In this document: in pieces, positions 60,839-64,000 of the stretch
Layout: each line of letters opens with the position of its first letter
How positions within the stretch are numbered: the stretch's first letter is position 1
Source: Acidobacteriota bacterium
Lineage (GTDB): Bacteria > Acidobacteriota > Vicinamibacteria > Vicinamibacterales > UBA2999
Direction: 5' to 3'
DNA: 64,000 nt
NCBI GenBank assembly: GCA_030697165.1
Contig: JAUYQQ010000001.1
Coordinates: forward strand, 62,001 to 126,000
Made by a program: the position numbers and the translations under genes
Notes under the pieces: generated by a model
What the model saw: only the letters and a program-made list of their open reading frames with translations
Told to the model about the DNA's origin: nothing
Database searches by the model: none

Positions 60839-63823
60839 CTAGCGGCCAGCCGGACCCGGCTTCGCGACCAGTCCGAACTTGTTGAGCACAATCGAGGTGT
60901 CGAGTCCTTGTGGCAGGACGTTGGCGACCAGGATCGAATAGGCCCCTCGGCCGGGTGGGGCGATGACGACGGTGAACTCACCCGCCTCGGTGACGTTGAT
61001 CTGCGACACCCATTTGTTGTCTCTCAACAGGCCGATCGCGATCCCGCCCTTGGTGACATGGCCACTGACGAGCAACCGGCTGTCCGCATCGAGACGCCGT
61101 TCCCTGGTTTGCACCAGGTAGGTGTACGCGCCTTCGGCTTGTCCCTGGAAACTCCAGACGCCGGCGTCGTGGGTGACAATGCCGGCGCGGTAGCCAAGCT
61201 CTTCAGGAGTGACCGGCTCGATCGGTCCTGACACGGCGGCCGCGCTGACCACCAAGCCAGCGGGCACCGTCTGCACGTCTGGGCCAGCGCGCTCATCCAG
61301 CTGTTCCAATTCGGGATGCAGGGCCGCCACGACGAGTCGCCTGGCGTACGTTGCCGCTGGCGGTTGGTCGAGAATCTCTCCAGGCGACACGGCGAATCGG
61401 CTGGGCGGACTTCCCTCGCGCGGATTGCAGTTGGCGTACACCACCCGGAAGGCCTGCGTCTCGTCCACCGTGAACTGGAGCTCGCCTCGCGTGCGGTCCG
61501 GGGTGACCAGCCACTGCCGGCCGTCACCATTCAGGATGCCCGTGCAGACCCGGCCGCTCAAGGTCCGCATGGAGATGCGGATCGTCACCTCGTGGGATTC
61601 ACGGACGCGCACAAAAGGGCTCATGAGCTGGTAGCCTGACCCGCTACCGTCGCCGGTCACCACCAACTCGTTGCCCTCGACTCTGGCTTGGTTGCCAGTA
61701 GTCGCCTCCCATTTCTCGAGCGAAGGCAGCGGGAGCGCGCGCGAAGGCAGCTCATCGCGTTCGAGGAGCCCGACCACGGGGTAGGCCGTGACCGCGGCAA
61801 TCCGCGGGGCCGCACCATTATCGAACTGGCTCACAGACAACGGACCTCCGTTGTGATCGGCGAGCAGGAAGACCAGGGTGTCGCCGGCCAGATACGGCGC
61901 GAAGTCCCCTTCTGGGCCGAGCTCGCTCATGGTCTGAACCAACATGGACGACGAGGTGGCCGTAATCATCCGCCGCTCGGTGTCGCCGGCACCCGGCACC
62001 ACCGACACCCGCAACAGGTAGGGCCCCGGCGGGAGCTCTCCGGCGAGCGTTATGGACGGCCGGGTCTCGGGCGGCTCCGCTTCGTACCCGACGCGCAACA
62101 CGACGGGCGCGACTTCCTTGAACTCCGCTGGCGACGGCGGGCCGACGCGGTGCAGCCATTGTTGGCGTCCGGGCACGTAGACGCTCACGTGGGGCACGGC
62201 CCGGTCGGGATCGACATTGCCCGCGTGACGCGCATAGGTCCTGGAGACACCGTAAGGGGTCGCCGCGACGAGTGACACCAACCGGAGGTTGTGGCCCGGG
62301 ATAAACTTCTGCGTCTTAGCCAGGAGCCCCTCGGGACCACGGGTGGTCATGAGCATGTTGTCCCGCAGCTCCGGGTACCCAAGCACCACGTAGTCTGGGG
62401 ACAAGGACTCGCGGCGAGATTCGGGCACCCTGGAGAGGAGTGCCATCGCATCGACCCAGTTGATCATCTGAATGCGATCCGGGGCTTGCAGACCGAAGAT
62501 GACTGAACCCCACGCGGTGGCGCCATCCGGAAGTGGTTCGATGACCTTGGCGGCGTACTCGGAAAACGACACCCAGGTGTCGATGCGGCGAATCCGCCAA
62601 CTGTCGGCCGACAGTTGCCAGGCGAGTTGCCGTCCCGCCTGGGCCGTCACCAGCACCAAGGCGACGACGCCAACGACAGACCCAATTCGCGGGTTCCACT
62701 GACGGGCGAGCCACAAGGTTAACCAGAGCAGCGTCGCCGCTGTCCAAACGAAGAGCACCTGGTGCAGCACCGCGTAGCCGGAGTGGTAACTCGTGTACCC
62801 ACCGCCCGTCAGGGTGTAGCCGGTCCACGCGACAAGGGGCGGCAGCATGCTGGCCCGAACCACGCGGCGTTCGGGCGCGTTCATCCGCTCCCCTACTCCC
62901 GCCAGCACCCAACTTGCGGCAAACACCGCGCCGACCACGTAGCGCATGCCCGGAGAGAGGTAGACGAACGCGTAGTTGAGGTGATGACCGATCGCGACCA
63001 GGAACGTGTCCGATCGCTTGGTCAGATCCCGATAGGCCGTCAGGAACTGCCACTGGGTTCCGAAGTCGAAGCCAAACGACGCATAGAACATCGCCAATCC
63101 GAGGGCGATGCCGAGGATCAGCGCCAGGCTCGCGCGCCACAAGTATCGCCAGGTGCTCGGGCGATCGGTGCTCTCGCGCAGGTCCCCCCAGGCGACCACG
63201 GCCAGCACCAGCACCGCGCTCGGGATGAGGCTGGCCGCGATCAGGTGGGTAAAGGCCCCACACGTCGCGGCAAGGCCCGCACCGAACCAATAGACCGGGC
63301 GTGACCGGAGCGCGCCGAGGCCGGCGCACACCACAAACGCGAGTGCGAAACCGGAGACGAGAATGTCGGGCCTGGCCATCGGCCACTGGCTGGCTTCGAA
63401 CGCGTACAGCATCCCGAGTCCGTAGAGCACGGCAACCGTCGCGCGGTCGCGTCCGCTGAACCACGCACCAGCCACGCCGATGGTGGCCAGCAGCACCCAG
63501 AGATGGATTGACCTTACAAGGGTCAGGCTGAAACCAAACAACCACACCAGCCCACCGGCCAGATAGAAGTACCAGGGGCCATAGTTGAACTGGCCATCGA
63601 GCCGCGACATGTCCGCCAAGACCGGGCTGGCGGGAAAGCCGTAGCGACCGTAGGTCGCCAGGTCATAAGCGATGTTCGCCTCACTATCGTCCACGGCGAC
63701 ATAGATGGAACGATCGACGTAGCGATAGAAGTCGTGCGTCATCTTGGCCGCGGAGATCACCAGGGCGAGCCACAGCGCCAGGTACATCAACCGCCACAGC
63801 CCGCTTCGCATCCTGGTCAGCAT
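60839..63823 (-). CDS. GT39-like membrane protein with two beta-sandwich modules
   Basis: The 994-residue protein has ~10-11 helices in residues 10-400. Loop 1 holds 'YVAVDDSEANIAYDLATYGR' (Asp45/Asp46/Glu48) and 'WPMARPDILVSGFALAF', both typical of GT39-type mannosyl/arabinosyltransferases that use polyprenyl-phosphate sugars. Residues ~410-690 are an extracytoplasmic region. Residues 700-815 form module 1 ('GYQLMSPFVRV', 'SGRVCTGILNGDGRQW', 'FRVVYANCNP') and 885-985 module 2 ('TKGGIAIGLLRDNKW', 'GEFTVVI', 'YSILVAN'). Module 1 resembles the insertion in the oxidoreductase at 20243; module 2 resembles the C-termini of family-A proteins 4 and 5. ATG 63823 was chosen, overlapping the GNAT stop by 7 bp. 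Confidence 0.85.
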   Translation of the reverse strand: MLTRMRSGLWRLMYLALWLALVISAAKMTHDFYRYVDRSIYVAVDDSEANIAYDLATYGRYGFPASPVLADMSRLDGQFNYGPWYFYLAGGLVWLFGFSLTLVRSIHLWVLLATIGVAGAWFSGRDRATVAVLYGLGMLYAFEASQWPMARPDILVSGFALAFVVCAGLGALRSRPVYWFGAGLAATCGAFTHLIAASLIPSAVLVLAVVAWGDLRESTDRPSTWRYLWRASLALILGIALGLAMFYASFGFDFGTQWQFLTAYRDLTKRSDTFLVAIGHHLNYAFVYLSPGMRYVVGAVFAASWVLAGVGERMNAPERRVVRASMLPPLVAWTGYTLTGGGYTSYHSGYAVLHQVLFVWTAATLLWLTLWLARQWNPRIGSVVGVVALVLVTAQAGRQLAWQLSADSWRIRRIDTWVSFSEYAAKVIEPLPDGATAWGSVIFGLQAPDRIQMINWVDAMALLSRVPESRRESLSPDYVVLGYPELRDNMLMTTRGPEGLLAKTQKFIPGHNLRLVSLVAATPYGVSRTYARHAGNVDPDRAVPHVSVYVPGRQQWLHRVGPPSPAEFKEVAPVVLRVGYEAEPPETRPSITLAGELPPGPYLLRVSVVPGAGDTERRMITATSSSMLVQTMSELGPEGDFAPYLAGDTLVFLLADHNGGPLSVSQFDNGAAPRIAAVTAYPVVGLLERDELPSRALPLPSLEKWEATTGNQARVEGNELVVTGDGSGSGYQLMSPFVRVRESHEVTIRISMRTLSGRVCTGILNGDGRQWLVTPDRTRGELQFTVDETQAFRVVYANCNPREGSPPSRFAVSPGEILDQPPAATYARRLVVAALHPELEQLDERAGPDVQTVPAGLVVSAAAVSGPIEPVTPEELGYRAGIVTHDAGVWSFQGQAEGAYTYLVQTRERRLDADSRLLVSGHVTKGGIAIGLLRDNKWVSQINVTEAGEFTVVIAPPGRGAYSILVANVLPQGLDTSIVLNKFGLVAKPGPAGR

Positions 63824-64000
63824 TTGGACTTCGCTCCGTGGATCTCCGGACTCACAATGGTCACATACTCCCTGCCGATGAGAGCGAATCGCTCGCGCAC
63901 CGACCACCCGAACTTGGCGTACATCGCGATGACACCGTGATTTGCCGCCAGCGTCTTGGTGCGGCAGCGATTCACGTGATGGCGCGCCAGGTGGTCCAGG
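63817..64000 (-). CDS. GNAT-like acetyltransferase, C-terminal fragment (cut by window edge)
   Basis: Only the last 60 codons are inside the window. The visible peptide contains 'TKTLAANHGVIAMYAKFGWS', matching GNAT motif B (N-x-x-x-I-x-M-Y-x-K-x-G-W/F), followed by 'ERFALIGREYVTIV' and a short hydrophilic tail ending SKC. The stop (63817-63819) overlaps the ATG of the GT39-like gene by 7 bp, so the two genes are in one operon. It probably N- or O-acylates a sugar. The N-terminus and the acetyl-CoA loop are beyond the edge, so the family call rests on one motif. Confidence 0.7.
   Translation of the reverse strand, partial: LDHLARHHVNRCRTKTLAANHGVIAMYAKFGWSVRERFALIGREYVTIVSPEIHGAKSKC

Noticed and set aside
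1-64000. Insertion sequence, prophage or integrative element carrying the cluster
   Set aside because: No transposase, integrase, tRNA attachment site or terminal repeats were found, and composition looks uniform across the window by eye.

Overview
The window is GC-rich bacterial chromosome, almost completely coding, and consists of one very large surface-polysaccharide gene cluster. There is no rRNA, tRNA, transposase, phage gene or CRISPR array. No gap between genes exceeds 90 bp. The phylum cannot be read directly. The GC content, the dispersed palindromes placed inside coding sequence and the GATC-rich minisatellite make me think of Acidobacteriota (Vicinamibacteria-like), but this is an inference from recalled genomes.

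Layout. Forty-four genes (two cut by the window edges) form three transcription blocks. (1) 12342 down to 1, minus strand: MTase-GT2 fusion, methyltransferase, FkbM methyltransferase, 1212-residue polytopic protein, heparinase II/III-like protein, ABC-2 export permease, AsnB-type amidotransferase and the N-terminal part of a GT4 glycosyltransferase. (2) 12431-14913, plus strand: GDP-L-fucose synthase and a polytopic protein. (3) 64000 down to 14920, minus strand: about 34 genes, mostly with 1-11 bp overlaps or gaps of a few bases, read as one polycistron or a few nested ones. Its order from upstream is: GNAT (cut), GT39-like giant with sandwich modules, GtrB/DPM-like GT2, methyltransferase, DegT aminotransferase, GNAT, two beta-propeller glycosidase-like proteins, methyltransferase, WbqC, DegT, GT2, SGNH, methyltransferase, two family-A membrane proteins, radical SAM/SPASM, formyltransferase, HTTM-like membrane protein, AsnB, WbqC, 4,6-dehydratase, family-A protein, M20 hydrolase, AAC(3)-like acyltransferase, GT2, three family-A proteins, UDP-GlcNAc 2-epimerase, heparinase II/III-like protein, bi-domain oxidoreductase, and two GT4-methyltransferase fusions.

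How the parts fit. The 2-epimerase, 4,6-dehydratase, fucose synthase, two aminotransferases and bi-domain oxidoreductase would make deoxy-, amino- and uronic-type sugar nucleotides. The formyltransferase, AAC(3)-like protein, GNATs, two AsnB-type enzymes, two WbqC proteins and many methyltransferases would decorate amino groups, carboxyls or hydroxyls. GT4 and GT2 enzymes would assemble the chain, and the Wzm-type permease points to ABC-dependent export. Its ATPase, an initiating phosphosugar transferase and nucleotidyltransferases are not in the window.

The most unusual content is a set of six paralogous, unassigned polytopic membrane proteins ('family A', signature LRDYAKAPF) with a C-terminal soluble domain and paired cysteines that co-vary between members. 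A second unusual feature is a small beta-sandwich-like module. It occurs at the C-termini of two family-A proteins, twice in the GT39-like giant, and as an insertion within the medium-chain dehydrogenase half of the bi-domain oxidoreductase. I regard these as the best candidates for an undescribed glycan assembly or modification system.
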